A DNA stretch of 64,000 bases, taken from contig CBDIHI010000010.1 in the NCBI GenBank assembly GCA_965279075.1, forward strand, positions 186,001 through 250,000, given 5' to 3'. The notes beneath the pieces were generated by a model. The model had not been told where the DNA came from. It did no database searches and was given only the letters and a program-made list of their open reading frames with translations. Made by a program: the position numbers and the translations under genes. The stretch is from SZAS-79 sp965279075 (lineage in GTDB: Bacteria > Pseudomonadota > Gammaproteobacteria > Burkholderiales > SG8-39). Positions within the stretch are counted from its first letter, which is position 1, and the number at the start of each line of letters is the position of its first letter. Positions 1 to 8,077 of this stretch are shown piece by piece.

Positions 1-224
1 CCGTACACGCCCTGCTTTCCCCGCTGGCGGCCAACGGCGTCAGCATGTCGCGCATCGAGTCGCGCCCGCTGCGCGCGGCGCGCAGCGCGCTGTGGGAATA
101 CTTCTTCTTCATCGATGTCGAAGGCCACCAGGGCGACGAGCCGATAGCGAACGCGCTCGGCGAGTTGTCCAGGATGGCCCCTTTCCTTAAAGTTCTCGGT
201 TCCTACCCGGCCGCCGTCCAATGA
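1..224 (+). CDS. pheA: Prephenate dehydratase (P-protein), C-terminal ACT-domain fragment
   Basis: Only the last 73 codons are in the window; the gene enters from the left edge with its first complete codon at base 3. The visible part reads as the end of an ACT regulatory domain: the ESRP motif (residues SRIESRP), which in PheA lies in the phenylalanine-binding site, followed by a WEYFFFID strand and a closing helix ending in FLKVLGSYP. The family converts prephenate to phenylpyruvate, in betaproteobacteria usually with a chorismate mutase domain at the N-terminus, which cannot be seen here. The TGA stop overlaps the hisC start (ATGA), so the two are probably translationally coupled. Identification rests on the ESRP motif plus the conserved pheA-hisC-tyrA-aroA neighbourhood. 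Confidence 0.88.
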   Translation, partial: VHALLSPLAANGVSMSRIESRPLRAARSALWEYFFFIDVEGHQGDEPIANALGELSRMAPFLKVLGSYPAAVQ

Positions 225-1354
225 GCGCAAACCCCGTTCCCAAGCAGGTTTCCATCAAGGATCTCTGCGAGCTTTCGCCTTCCTACGTGCGCGCGATCGC
301 GCCGTACCAGCCCGGCAAGCCGACCTCCGAGCTCGCACGCGAGATGGGCATCGACGAGAAGAGCATCGTCAAGCTCGCCTCGAACGAGAACCCGCGCGGC
401 ATCGGGCCGCGCACGCGCGCGGCGATCGAGTCGGCGCTTGGCGACCTCGCGCGCTATCCCGACGGCAACGGCTTCGAACTGAAGGACGCGCTGTCGCGGC
501 GCTACGGCGTCGGCATGGATTCGATCGTGCTCGGCAACGGCTCGAACGACGTGCTCGAGCTGGTCGCAATGGCCTTCCTCGGCGCGGGCAGCTCGGCAGT
601 CTATTCGCAGCACTCGTTCGCGGTGTATCCGCTGGCCACCCAGGCGCGCGGTGCGCGCGGTATTTCGGTCCCGGCGAAGGACTACGGGCACGACCTGGAG
701 GCGATGGCCCGGGCCGTCGAAGCCGACACGCGCATCGTGTTCATCGCCAACCCGAACAACCCGACCGGTACGTTCGCCGACTATGACCGGATCGAGCACC
801 TGCTGAAGGCGGTGCCCGGCTGCATCGTGGTGCTCGACGAGGCTTACAACGAGTTCCTCCCGCCGGAGCTGCGCATCGACACGGTGAAGTGGCTGAAGCG
901 CTACCCGAACCTGGTCATCACGCGCACTTTCTCCAAGGCCTACGGGCTGGCGGGCCTGCGCGTCGGCTACGCCATGGCGCACCCGGCGGTCGCGGACCTC
1001 ATGAACCGCGTCAGGCAGCCCTTCAACCTGAACAGCATCTCGCTCACGGCCGCGGCCGCGGCGCTCGACGACATGGAGTTCGTGGCGCGCAGCTATGCCG
1101 AGAACCGCACGGGCCTCAAGCGGATCGAGGAGGGCGCCCGCGCGCTCGGCCTCGAGTACATCCCTTCGTACGGCAATTTCATCACCATCCGCGTGGGCAA
1201 GGCCGGCGAGGTCTTCAAGCGGCTGCTGAAGCGCGGCGTGATCGTTCGTCCCGTCGCGGGCTACGAACTTCCCGAGCACCTGCGCATTTCCATCGGCACG
1301 CCCGAGGAGAACGAGCGCTTCCTGACGGCGCTCGCTGCGAGCCTGAAGGAGTGA
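221..1354 (+). CDS. hisC: Histidinol-phosphate aminotransferase
   Basis: A 377-aa PLP-dependent fold-type I aminotransferase that converts imidazole-acetol phosphate to L-histidinol phosphate in histidine synthesis; this subfamily may also transaminate aromatic keto acids, which would fit its place between pheA and tyrA. Visible motifs are the SNENP motif near residue 54, NPNNPTG near residues 178-184, the DEAYNEF segment near residue 206, and the PLP-binding lysine in TFSKAYG (Lys239), followed by GLRVGY. Length is normal for HisC. The ATG overlaps the pheA stop. It is the second, aromatic-cluster type of HisC and not part of a his operon here, so an aromatic transaminase role is plausible but inferred from context only. 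Confidence 0.93.
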   Translation: MSANPVPKQVSIKDLCELSPSYVRAIAPYQPGKPTSELAREMGIDEKSIVKLASNENPRGIGPRTRAAIESALGDLARYPDGNGFELKDALSRRYGVGMDSIVLGNGSNDVLELVAMAFLGAGSSAVYSQHSFAVYPLATQARGARGISVPAKDYGHDLEAMARAVEADTRIVFIANPNNPTGTFADYDRIEHLLKAVPGCIVVLDEAYNEFLPPELRIDTVKWLKRYPNLVITRTFSKAYGLAGLRVGYAMAHPAVADLMNRVRQPFNLNSISLTAAAAALDDMEFVARSYAENRTGLKRIEEGARALGLEYIPSYGNFITIRVGKAGEVFKRLLKRGVIVRPVAGYELPEHLRISIGTPEENERFLTALAASLKE

Positions 1355-1374
1355 CTGCGGGAGTGGTTGCGACA

Positions 1375-2277
1375 ATGTCCGCGGGGCCGGCTGCGGGGCA
1401 GGCCCGATTCGGGCGCGTAGCGGTCATCGGCGTCGGCCTGATCGGCGGGTCCTTCGCGTTGGCGCTGAAGGCCAAAGGGGCCTGCAGCGAGGTCGTCGGG
1501 GTCGGCCGCGACCCGCAGAACATGCGCGTGGCCCTGGAGCGGGGCATCGTCGACCGGGTCGAGGCGGATGCCGCGGTCGCCGTCCGCGACGCGGACCTCG
1601 TCCTGGTGGCGACCCCGGTCGCGCAGTTCCCCGCGCTGTTCGCGCGCATCGTCCCCGTGCTTTCGCCTTCGACGATCGTCACGGACGGCGGCAGCACCAA
1701 GCAGGACGTGGTCGCCGCGGCGCGCGCGGCGCTGGGCGAGCGGATAGCCCAGTTCGTTCCCGCGCACCCCATCGCCGGCGGCGAGCACAGCGGAGCGGCG
1801 GCAGCCCGGGCGGACCTCTATGCAGGCAAGCACCTGATCCTCGCCCCGCTGCCCGAGAACCCGGCGCAGACGGTGGCCACGGTGCAGGCCGCGTGGGAGA
1901 CCTGCGGCGCGCGCATTTCCCGCATGACCCCGGCCGAACATGATGCCGTGTTCGCTTCCGTCAGCCACCTGCCGCACCTGCTTTCCTTCGCGCTGGTGCA
2001 CGAGATCGCGGGCCGCGGCAATGCCCGCCAGCTCTTCGACTACGCGGGGGGGGGCTTTCGGGATTTCACCCGCATCGCTTCGAGCCATCCCGAGATGTGG
2101 CGCGATATCTGCACCGCGAACCGCGAGGCGCTGCTCGCCGAACTCGACCGCTATGTGGCGGCGCTCGCCGCCCTGCGTGTGCCGCTTGCGGCCGGCGACG
2201 GCGCGGCGCTCGAGAAGGTGTTCCGGGAAGCGCGCGACGCCCGCAATCGCTGGCTCGCGGGCGGGTTCGAGGCCTGA
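1375..2277 (+). CDS. tyrA: Prephenate dehydrogenase
   Basis: A 300-aa NAD(P)-dependent dehydrogenase that oxidatively decarboxylates prephenate (or arogenate) in tyrosine synthesis. The N-terminal Rossmann motif GVGLIGGSFALALK lies at about residues 19-32, with VVGVGRD after the second strand. AHPIAGGEHSG and the HDAVFASVSHLPHLLSFAL segment are typical TyrA signatures. I chose ATG 1375 because the Rossmann strand then starts about 14 residues in. A GTG at 1351 overlapping the hisC stop would add eight residues and is possible. The stop is six bases before the aroA start, so this is part of one pheA-hisC-tyrA-aroA-cmk transcription unit. Confidence 0.93.
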   Translation: MSAGPAAGQARFGRVAVIGVGLIGGSFALALKAKGACSEVVGVGRDPQNMRVALERGIVDRVEADAAVAVRDADLVLVATPVAQFPALFARIVPVLSPSTIVTDGGSTKQDVVAAARAALGERIAQFVPAHPIAGGEHSGAAAARADLYAGKHLILAPLPENPAQTVATVQAAWETCGARISRMTPAEHDAVFASVSHLPHLLSFALVHEIAGRGNARQLFDYAGGGFRDFTRIASSHPEMWRDICTANREALLAELDRYVAALAALRVPLAAGDGAALEKVFREARDARNRWLAGGFEA

Positions 2278-2282
2278 ACCGG

Positions 2283-3566
2283 GTGGAGTTCCTCGACCTC
2301 GCCCCGATCGGGCGCGCCGCCGGCAGCATCGTGCTGCCCGGCTCGAAGAGCATCTCCAACCGCGTGTTGCTGCTGGCCGCGCTCGCACGCGGCGAGACGG
2401 TGGTTCGCGACGCGCTCGACGCCGACGACACGCGGGTGATGCTTGCTGCCCTCGCGCGGCTGGGCGTGCAGGCCACGCAGCCGTCCCCGGGGGAGATCCG
2501 CGTGCAGGGCTGCGCCGGATCGCTGCCGAGCCGCTCGGCCGGGCTCTTCCTTGGCAACGCGGGTACGGCATTCCGGCCGCTGACGGCCGTGCTGGCCCTT
2601 TGCGGCGGCGACTACACGCTCTCGGGCGTGCCCCGCATGCACGAGCGCCCGATCCGCGACCTCGTGGATGCGCTGCGCGCGATCGGGGCGCAGATCGACT
2701 ACCTCGGCGCCGAGGGGTACCCGCCGCTGGCGCTGCACCCCGGTGCAATTTCGCTCGGAGGGCCTGTGCCGGTGCGCGGGGACGTCTCTTCGCAGTTCCT
2801 CACGGCGCTGCTGATGGCGCTGCCGCTCGCCGGGCGCGACTCGGTGATCGAGGTGGCCGGTGAGCTGATCTCCAAGCCCTACGTGGAGATCACGCTGAAC
2901 CTGATGCGTCGCTTCGGGCTCGAAGTGAAGCGCGACGGCTGGCGCGCTTTCAGCGTGCCGGGCAGGGGGTATGCGAGCCCGGGCGAGATCCATGTAGAGG
3001 GCGACGCTTCGTCGGCCTCGTACTTCCTCGCGGCGGGTGCGATCGCAGGCGGCCCCGTGCGCGTGGAAGGCGTCGGCCGCGACAGCATCCAGGGCGACGT
3101 GCGCTTCGTCGAAGTGCTCGAGCGCATGGGCGCACAAGTCGCGATGGGGCCGAACTGGATCGAGGCGCGGGGCGCGGGCAAGCTGCGCGCGCTCGACGCC
3201 GACCTTAACCATATTCCCGACGCGGCGATGACCGCGGCGGTGATGGCGCTGTTCGCCGACGGCCCCAGCACGCTGCGCAACATCGCGAGCTGGCGGGTGA
3301 AGGAAACCGACCGCCTTGCGGCGATGGCGACCGAACTGCGCAAGCTGGGCGCCGAGGTCGAGGAGGGCGCGGACTACCTGCGTGTCGTGCCCCCGGAGAA
3401 GTTGCGTCCCGCCACCATCGACACCTACGACGACCATCGCATGGCGATGTGCTTCTCCCTCGCGGCATTGGGCGGGGTGCCGGTGCGCATCAACGATCCC
3501 AAGTGCGTGGCAAAGACCTTTCCCGAGTATTTCCAGGTGCTTGCGACTCTGGCGGCCGGAGCATGA
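2283..3566 (+). CDS. aroA: 3-phosphoshikimate 1-carboxyvinyltransferase (EPSP synthase)
   Basis: A 427-aa enzyme that joins PEP and shikimate 3-phosphate to make EPSP in the shikimate pathway. Family motifs seen include LPGSKSISNR close to the N-terminus (the shikimate phosphate-binding loop), LGNAGTAFRPL, the RVKETDRL segment and the DDHRMAMCFSL motif near the C-terminus. GTG 2283 gives the expected short lead before LPGSKSISNR and follows the tyrA stop by five bases. Upstream extension in this frame would overlap tyrA heavily. The gene overlaps cmk by ATGA. The LGNAGTAFRPL loop looks like the ordinary glyphosate-sensitive type, but that is judged from the motif alone. Confidence 0.95.
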   Translation: MEFLDLAPIGRAAGSIVLPGSKSISNRVLLLAALARGETVVRDALDADDTRVMLAALARLGVQATQPSPGEIRVQGCAGSLPSRSAGLFLGNAGTAFRPLTAVLALCGGDYTLSGVPRMHERPIRDLVDALRAIGAQIDYLGAEGYPPLALHPGAISLGGPVPVRGDVSSQFLTALLMALPLAGRDSVIEVAGELISKPYVEITLNLMRRFGLEVKRDGWRAFSVPGRGYASPGEIHVEGDASSASYFLAAGAIAGGPVRVEGVGRDSIQGDVRFVEVLERMGAQVAMGPNWIEARGAGKLRALDADLNHIPDAAMTAAVMALFADGPSTLRNIASWRVKETDRLAAMATELRKLGAEVEEGADYLRVVPPEKLRPATIDTYDDHRMAMCFSLAALGGVPVRINDPKCVAKTFPEYFQVLATLAAGA

Positions 3567-4237
3567 GTCCCCCCGTGATCGCCATCGACGGCCCCTCGGC
3601 ATCCGGCAAGGGAACCATCGCCGCCCGGGTGGCGAAAGCGCTCGGGTTCCACACCCTGGAAAGCGGTGCCTTGTACAGGCTGGTCGCCCTGGCGTCATTG
3701 CGCGCCGGGATCTCCGAAACGGACGAGCCGGCGCTCGCGGAATTGGCCGCCGGTCTCGATGCGGGATTCAAGGACGGCAGTATTTTCCTTTCAGGAGAAG
3801 AGGTTACAGATTCCCTGCGAAGTGAGGCGATAGGCAATCGGGCCTCCACGATCGCGGCGTTGCCGGCCTTGCGCGCGGCGCTCCTGCAGCGACAGCGGGG
3901 GTTCCGGCAGCCGCCCGGGCTCGTCGCCGATGGCCGGGACATGGGTACGGTGGTATTCCCGGACGCTTGCGCCAAAGTGTTTCTGACCGCGAGTGTCCGG
4001 GTGCGTGCGGAGCGCCGGTATAAACAGTTGAATGGCAAAGGAATACATGCTAATCTCGCGTCCCTTTCCCGGGACCTCGCCGAACGCGATGAGCGCGACG
4101 CGAAGCGCGTAGCGGCCCCGCTCGTTCCGGCACCCGACGCAGTGCAGCTCGACTCGTCGGACCTGTCGGTGGAGCAAGTGGCCGAAGCGGTGCTGAAGCT
4201 GGCCCGGGAAAAACTGGGATCGCAGCAACCTCGTTGA
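3563..4237 (+). CDS. cmk: Cytidylate kinase
   Basis: A 224-aa (d)CMP kinase that phosphorylates CMP and dCMP with ATP. The P-loop GPSASGKGT sits at about residues 10-18, followed by the LESGALYR nucleotide-binding segment, GRDMGTVVFPDA, and the LID-like RDLAERDERDAKR basic stretch. Length matches the family. The ATG at 3563 overlaps the aroA stop. It is followed by a likely intrinsic terminator at 4281-4315 and then rpsA. The aroA-cmk-rpsA-ihfB order is highly conserved in proteobacteria. Confidence 0.95.
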   Translation: MSPPVIAIDGPSASGKGTIAARVAKALGFHTLESGALYRLVALASLRAGISETDEPALAELAAGLDAGFKDGSIFLSGEEVTDSLRSEAIGNRASTIAALPALRAALLQRQRGFRQPPGLVADGRDMGTVVFPDACAKVFLTASVRVRAERRYKQLNGKGIHANLASLSRDLAERDERDAKRVAAPLVPAPDAVQLDSSDLSVEQVAEAVLKLAREKLGSQQPR

Positions 4238-4280
4238 TCTGGAAGCAGTTTCAGATCTTCCCGAGCGGTTCTTTTTAGGC

Positions 4281-4315
4281 GGGCGGGCGGCCAGGTGGCC
4301 GTAGCGCCCTTTTTT
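4281..4315 (+). terminator. Intrinsic terminator or attenuator between cmk and rpsA
   Basis: Bases 4281-4285 (GGGCG) pair with 4305-4309 (CGCCC), enclosing a second perfect stem GGCCA/TGGCC within 4289-4300. The structure is followed at once by six T residues (4310-4315). This is the best-looking Rho-independent terminator in the window. It lies 70 bases before the rpsA start and I see no convincing promoter between it and rpsA, so it may act as an attenuator in the rpsA leader as well as the end of the aroA-cmk message. That second role is inference. Confidence 0.65.
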
Positions 4316-4344
4316 GCAACTCAGCCCGACGCGCGATCCCTCCC

Positions 4345-4365
4345 GGAAGGAGGCCGCCGGCGGCC
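4345..4365 (+). promoter_or_regulatory. Displaced Shine-Dalgarno plus perfect palindrome in rpsA leader
   Basis: A strong SD-like GGAAGGAGG (4345-4353) lies 31 bases ahead of the rpsA ATG, too far for direct use, and runs into a perfect 14-base palindrome GGCCGCCGGCGGCC (4352-4365). No start codon lies at normal distance behind the SD. Near the ATG itself there is no SD. In E. coli the rpsA leader also lacks a canonical SD, is highly folded, and is the target of S1 autoregulation; a similar arrangement here is inference. Confidence 0.45.
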
Positions 4366-4384
4366 CAAACCAGGTCCCCTTTAC

Positions 4385-6127
4385 ATGTCCAGTCTGTCCC
4401 AAGCAGTAGCCAGCGCCCTTACCCCGCCGCCCGCCCCCGACTCGTTCGCCGCCCTCTTCGAGGAAAGCCTGTCGCGCAAGGAAATGCGCATAGGCGAGGT
4501 CATCACCGCCGAAGTCGTCGCGGTCGACCATAACTTCGTCACGGTGAACGCAGGCCTCAAGTCGGAAAGCCACATTCCCCTCGAGGAGTTCCGCAGCGAT
4601 GCCGGCGTCCTCGACGTCAAGATCGGCGACTTCGTCAGCGTGTCGATCGAGGCCCTCGAAGACGGCTTCGGCGAAACCCGCCTGTCGCGCGACAAGGCCA
4701 AGCGCCTCGCCGCCTGGATGGACCTGGAAAGGGCGCTGGAAGAAGGCGCCAAGATCGAAGGCACCATTACCGGCAAGGTGAAGGGCGGCCTGACGGTCAT
4801 GGCCAACGGCATCCGCGCGTTCCTCCCGGGTTCGCTCGTCGACCTGCGCCCGGTCAAGGACACCACGCCGTTCGAAGGCAAGACCATGCTGTTCAAGGTC
4901 ATCAAGCTCGACCGCAAGCGGAACAACGTCGTCGTTTCCCGCCGCGCGGTGCTCGAGGAGACCGCCGGCGCCGAGCGCGAGAACCTGCTCGCCACGTTGT
5001 CCGAGGGCGCGACCGTCAAGGGCATCGTCAAGAACATCACCGACTACGGCGCGTTCGTGGACCTCGGTGGCATCGACGGCTTGCTGCACATCACCGATCT
5101 CGCCTGGCGCCGCGTCAAGCACCCGTCCGAAGTGCTGGCCGTGGGCGACGAAGTCACCGCGAAAGTGCTCAAGTTCGACACCGAGAAGAACCGCGTGTCG
5201 CTCGGCCTGAAGCAACTCGGCGAAGACCCGTGGGTGGGCATCTCGCGCCGCTACCCGCAGGGCACGCGCCTGTTCGGCAAGGTCACCAACCTCACCGATT
5301 ACGGCGCGTTCGTCGAAGTCGAGTCCGGCATCGAGGGCCTGGTGCACGTGTCCGAGATGGACTGGACCAACAAGAACGTCCACCCGTCCAAGGTCGTGCA
5401 GGTCGGCGACGAGGTCGAGGTCATGATCCTCGAGATCGACGAGGACCGCCGCCGGATCTCGCTTGGCATGAAGCAGTGCATGCCGAACCCGTGGGACGAC
5501 TTCGCACGCGACTTCAAGAAGAACGACAAGGTCAAGGGCCAGATCAAGTCGATCACCGACTTCGGCGTGTTCATCGGGCTGCCCGGCGGCATCGACGGCC
5601 TGGTGCACCTGTCGGACCTGTCCTGGTCGCTCGCCGGCGAGGAAGCCGTGCGCAACTTCAAGAAGGGAGACGAGATCGAGGCGCTGGTGCTGGCCATCGA
5701 CGTCGAGCGCGAGAGGATCTCGCTCGGCATCAAGCAGATGGAAGGCGACCCGTTCACCAACTTCATCGCCAGCAACGAGAAGAACACGATCCTCGACGGC
5801 ACCGTGAAATCGGTGGACGCCAAGGGCGCCGTGGTCTCGCTGGGCGGCGACATGGAAGGGTACCTGCGGGCCTCCGAATTCTCGCGCGATCGCATCGAGG
5901 ACCTCTCGAAGGTCCTGAAGGAAGGCGACTCGATCCAGACGATGATCATCAACGTCGATCGCAAGAACCGTTCGATCAACCTGTCCGTGAAAGCCAAGGA
6001 CATGGCCGATGAAACCGAGGCGATGAAGGCGCTGCGCACGGAGAGCGCGGCAAGCGCCGCCGGCAGCACCAACCTCGGTGCGCTGCTGCGCGCCAAGCTG
6101 GACAAGAACAGCACGCCGCAGCAGTAG
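4385..6127 (+). CDS. rpsA: 30S ribosomal protein S1
   Basis: A 580-aa multi-S1-domain protein that binds mRNA at the 30S subunit and helps translation initiation on structured or SD-poor messages. I count six S1 (OB-fold) repeats; the later ones show the DYGAFV and GVDGL/GIEGLVH type core (for example TDYGAFVDLGGIDGLLHITD and VTNLTDYGAFVEVE), each ending in RISLG or RVSLG. The N-terminus FAALFEESL is typical of proteobacterial S1. An upstream ATG at 4295 in the same frame would add a proline- and arginine-rich leader unlike the family, so ATG 4385 is preferred. The C-terminus (MKALRTESAASAAGSTNLGALLRAKLD) matches the usual betaproteobacterial tail. Confidence 0.96.
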   Translation: MSSLSQAVASALTPPPAPDSFAALFEESLSRKEMRIGEVITAEVVAVDHNFVTVNAGLKSESHIPLEEFRSDAGVLDVKIGDFVSVSIEALEDGFGETRLSRDKAKRLAAWMDLERALEEGAKIEGTITGKVKGGLTVMANGIRAFLPGSLVDLRPVKDTTPFEGKTMLFKVIKLDRKRNNVVVSRRAVLEETAGAERENLLATLSEGATVKGIVKNITDYGAFVDLGGIDGLLHITDLAWRRVKHPSEVLAVGDEVTAKVLKFDTEKNRVSLGLKQLGEDPWVGISRRYPQGTRLFGKVTNLTDYGAFVEVESGIEGLVHVSEMDWTNKNVHPSKVVQVGDEVEVMILEIDEDRRRISLGMKQCMPNPWDDFARDFKKNDKVKGQIKSITDFGVFIGLPGGIDGLVHLSDLSWSLAGEEAVRNFKKGDEIEALVLAIDVERERISLGIKQMEGDPFTNFIASNEKNTILDGTVKSVDAKGAVVSLGGDMEGYLRASEFSRDRIEDLSKVLKEGDSIQTMIINVDRKNRSINLSVKAKDMADETEAMKALRTESAASAAGSTNLGALLRAKLDKNSTPQQ

Positions 6128-6170
6128 CAGGGCGGGGATCGGAAGCTAGGTTTAAAGGGGAAGGCCGGTC

Positions 6171-6497
<327 letters not shown>

Positions 6498-6574
6498 GCG
6501 TCGAACCGGGCGGGCGATGAGCCCGCGCCGGCCGACCTGAGGGCCGCCCCCGCGCGACCGACCCCTGAACCGAC

Positions 6575-6874
6575 ATGCGCTACGTCACCTGGACGGTTCG
6601 GCTGCTGGGCTTCCTGTTCCTGCTCGCGTTCGCGGTCAAGAACACCGACCCGGTCACGCTGCGCTTCTATTTCGAGCTCGCCTGGCAGGCGCCGCTCATC
6701 GTGCTGCTGCTCGCCTTCTTTGCGGCGGGCGCGGCCTTCGGCCTCGCGGCGGTGTTCGCGACCCTTTTCGGCCAGCGGCGTGAGCTGCTGCGCGCCAAGC
6801 GTGAGCTCAAGGAACTGCGCGAGCTGAAGGCGCGCACCGAAGTCCCCGTGCCCCCTCCCGGCACAGGCGCCTGA
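6575..6874 (+). CDS. lapA: LapA-family inner-membrane protein (DUF1049)
   Basis: A 99-aa protein with two membrane segments (roughly residues 8-20 and 33-60) and a charged helical tail rich in Arg, Glu and Lys, the layout of LapA (YciS). The NTDPVTLRFYF link between the two segments is a family hallmark. In E. coli LapA acts with LapB in controlling LPS assembly through FtsH and LpxC; the same role is assumed here. Its TGA overlaps the lapB ATG (6872-6876), so the two are coupled. Residues PVPPPG end the protein. Confidence 0.88.
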   Translation: MRYVTWTVRLLGFLFLLAFAVKNTDPVTLRFYFELAWQAPLIVLLLAFFAAGAAFGLAAVFATLFGQRRELLRAKRELKELRELKARTEVPVPPPGTGA

Positions 6875-8064
6875 TGGAGTTCGAATACTGGTGGCTCATC
6901 GGCTTCCCGCTCTTCTTCGGGCTGGGGTGGCTGGCTGCGCGCATCGACATCAAGCACCTGCTGACCGAGTCCCGGGCGCTGCCCCGGTCGTACTTCAAGG
7001 GCCTCAACTTCCTGCTCAACGAGCAACCCGACAAGGCCATCGAGGCCTTCATCGAGGTCGTCAAGGTTGATCCCGAGACGGTCGAGCTGCACTATGCGCT
7101 GGGCAGCCTGTTCCGGCGGCGCGGGGAGCACGACCGCGCGATCCGCATGCACCAGAACCTGATAGACCGTGCCGACCTTTCGCCTGAGCAGCGCACGGCC
7201 GCCTTGTTCGAGCTGGGCCAGGACTACCTGAAGGCGGGGATCCTCGATCGTGCCGAGGAGGTGTTCGGCCGGCTGAGCGCGGGTCCGCTCGCCGCCGAGG
7301 CGCGCGGGTTCCTCCTCGAGATCTACCAGGCCGAGAAGGAGTGGCAGAAGGCCATCGACATGACCGCGGAGATCGGCCGCGGGGCGAGCGACTCGAAGTC
7401 GGAGACCCGCTCGCGCGACGTCGCGCATTTCTATTGCGAGCTGGCGGCGTTCGACGCCACGCATTCGCGCCCGGACGAGGCCCGCAGGCACCTCGAGGCT
7501 GCGCTTGCGGCCAACCGCAAGTGCGTGCGCGCGAGCCTGCAGCTCGGGGACCTCGAGAGGTCCTCCGGCAACCCCGAGCGGGCCATCGAAAGCTGGAAGC
7601 GGATCGAATCCCAGGATCCGTCCTACCTGGCCCTGGTCGCCCAGCGCCTGCTCGACGCGTTCCGCGACACCGGGCGGCTGGAGGAGGGGCTCACGCTGCT
7701 CGCCGGACACCTCGAGCGCTACCCGTCGCTGGACCTGCTCGACACGGTCTTCCAGTACACGCTCGACGCCAAGGGCGCCGAAGCAGCCTACACGCTGGTG
7801 CGGGACGAGCTGCGCCGCAATCCCACGCTGCTGGGCCTCGACCGGCTCCTCGAGGCGCAGATTGCCGGGGCCTCCTCGCCCGAGCGCCGCAGGGATCTAG
7901 AACTTGTAAAGAACCTCGTGCACAGTCATGCGCGGCGGCTCGCGCGGTACCGCTGCGATTCATGCGGTTTCCGCGCGCGCCAGTTCCATTGGCATTGCCC
8001 GGCCTGCGGCGGTTGGGAGACCTACCCGCCGCGCCGGTCCGAGGAGTTCGACCTCGCACCATGA
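6874..8064 (+). CDS. lapB: LPS assembly regulator LapB (YciM), TPR protein with zinc ribbon
   Basis: A 396-aa protein with one N-terminal membrane anchor (about residues 3-20), a long run of TPR helices starting at YFKGLNFLLNEQPDKAIEAF, and a C-terminal rubredoxin-type metal-binding ribbon made of YRCDSCGF and HCPACGGW (two CxxC pairs). This is the full LapB architecture. In E. coli LapB delivers LpxC to the FtsH protease and so limits lipid A synthesis. It is coupled to lapA and followed by sugar-nucleotide and heptose genes, which keeps the envelope theme. Confidence 0.93.
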   Translation: MEFEYWWLIGFPLFFGLGWLAARIDIKHLLTESRALPRSYFKGLNFLLNEQPDKAIEAFIEVVKVDPETVELHYALGSLFRRRGEHDRAIRMHQNLIDRADLSPEQRTAALFELGQDYLKAGILDRAEEVFGRLSAGPLAAEARGFLLEIYQAEKEWQKAIDMTAEIGRGASDSKSETRSRDVAHFYCELAAFDATHSRPDEARRHLEAALAANRKCVRASLQLGDLERSSGNPERAIESWKRIESQDPSYLALVAQRLLDAFRDTGRLEEGLTLLAGHLERYPSLDLLDTVFQYTLDAKGAEAAYTLVRDELRRNPTLLGLDRLLEAQIAGASSPERRRDLELVKNLVHSHARRLARYRCDSCGFRARQFHWHCPACGGWETYPPRRSEEFDLAP

Positions 8065-8077
8065 AGGCTCACCATCC

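Noticed and set aside
203..2748. Several long minus-strand frames opposite hisC, tyrA and aroA
   Set aside because: They lie opposite clearly identified genes, have no recognisable domains and are Arg/Ala-rich shadows.
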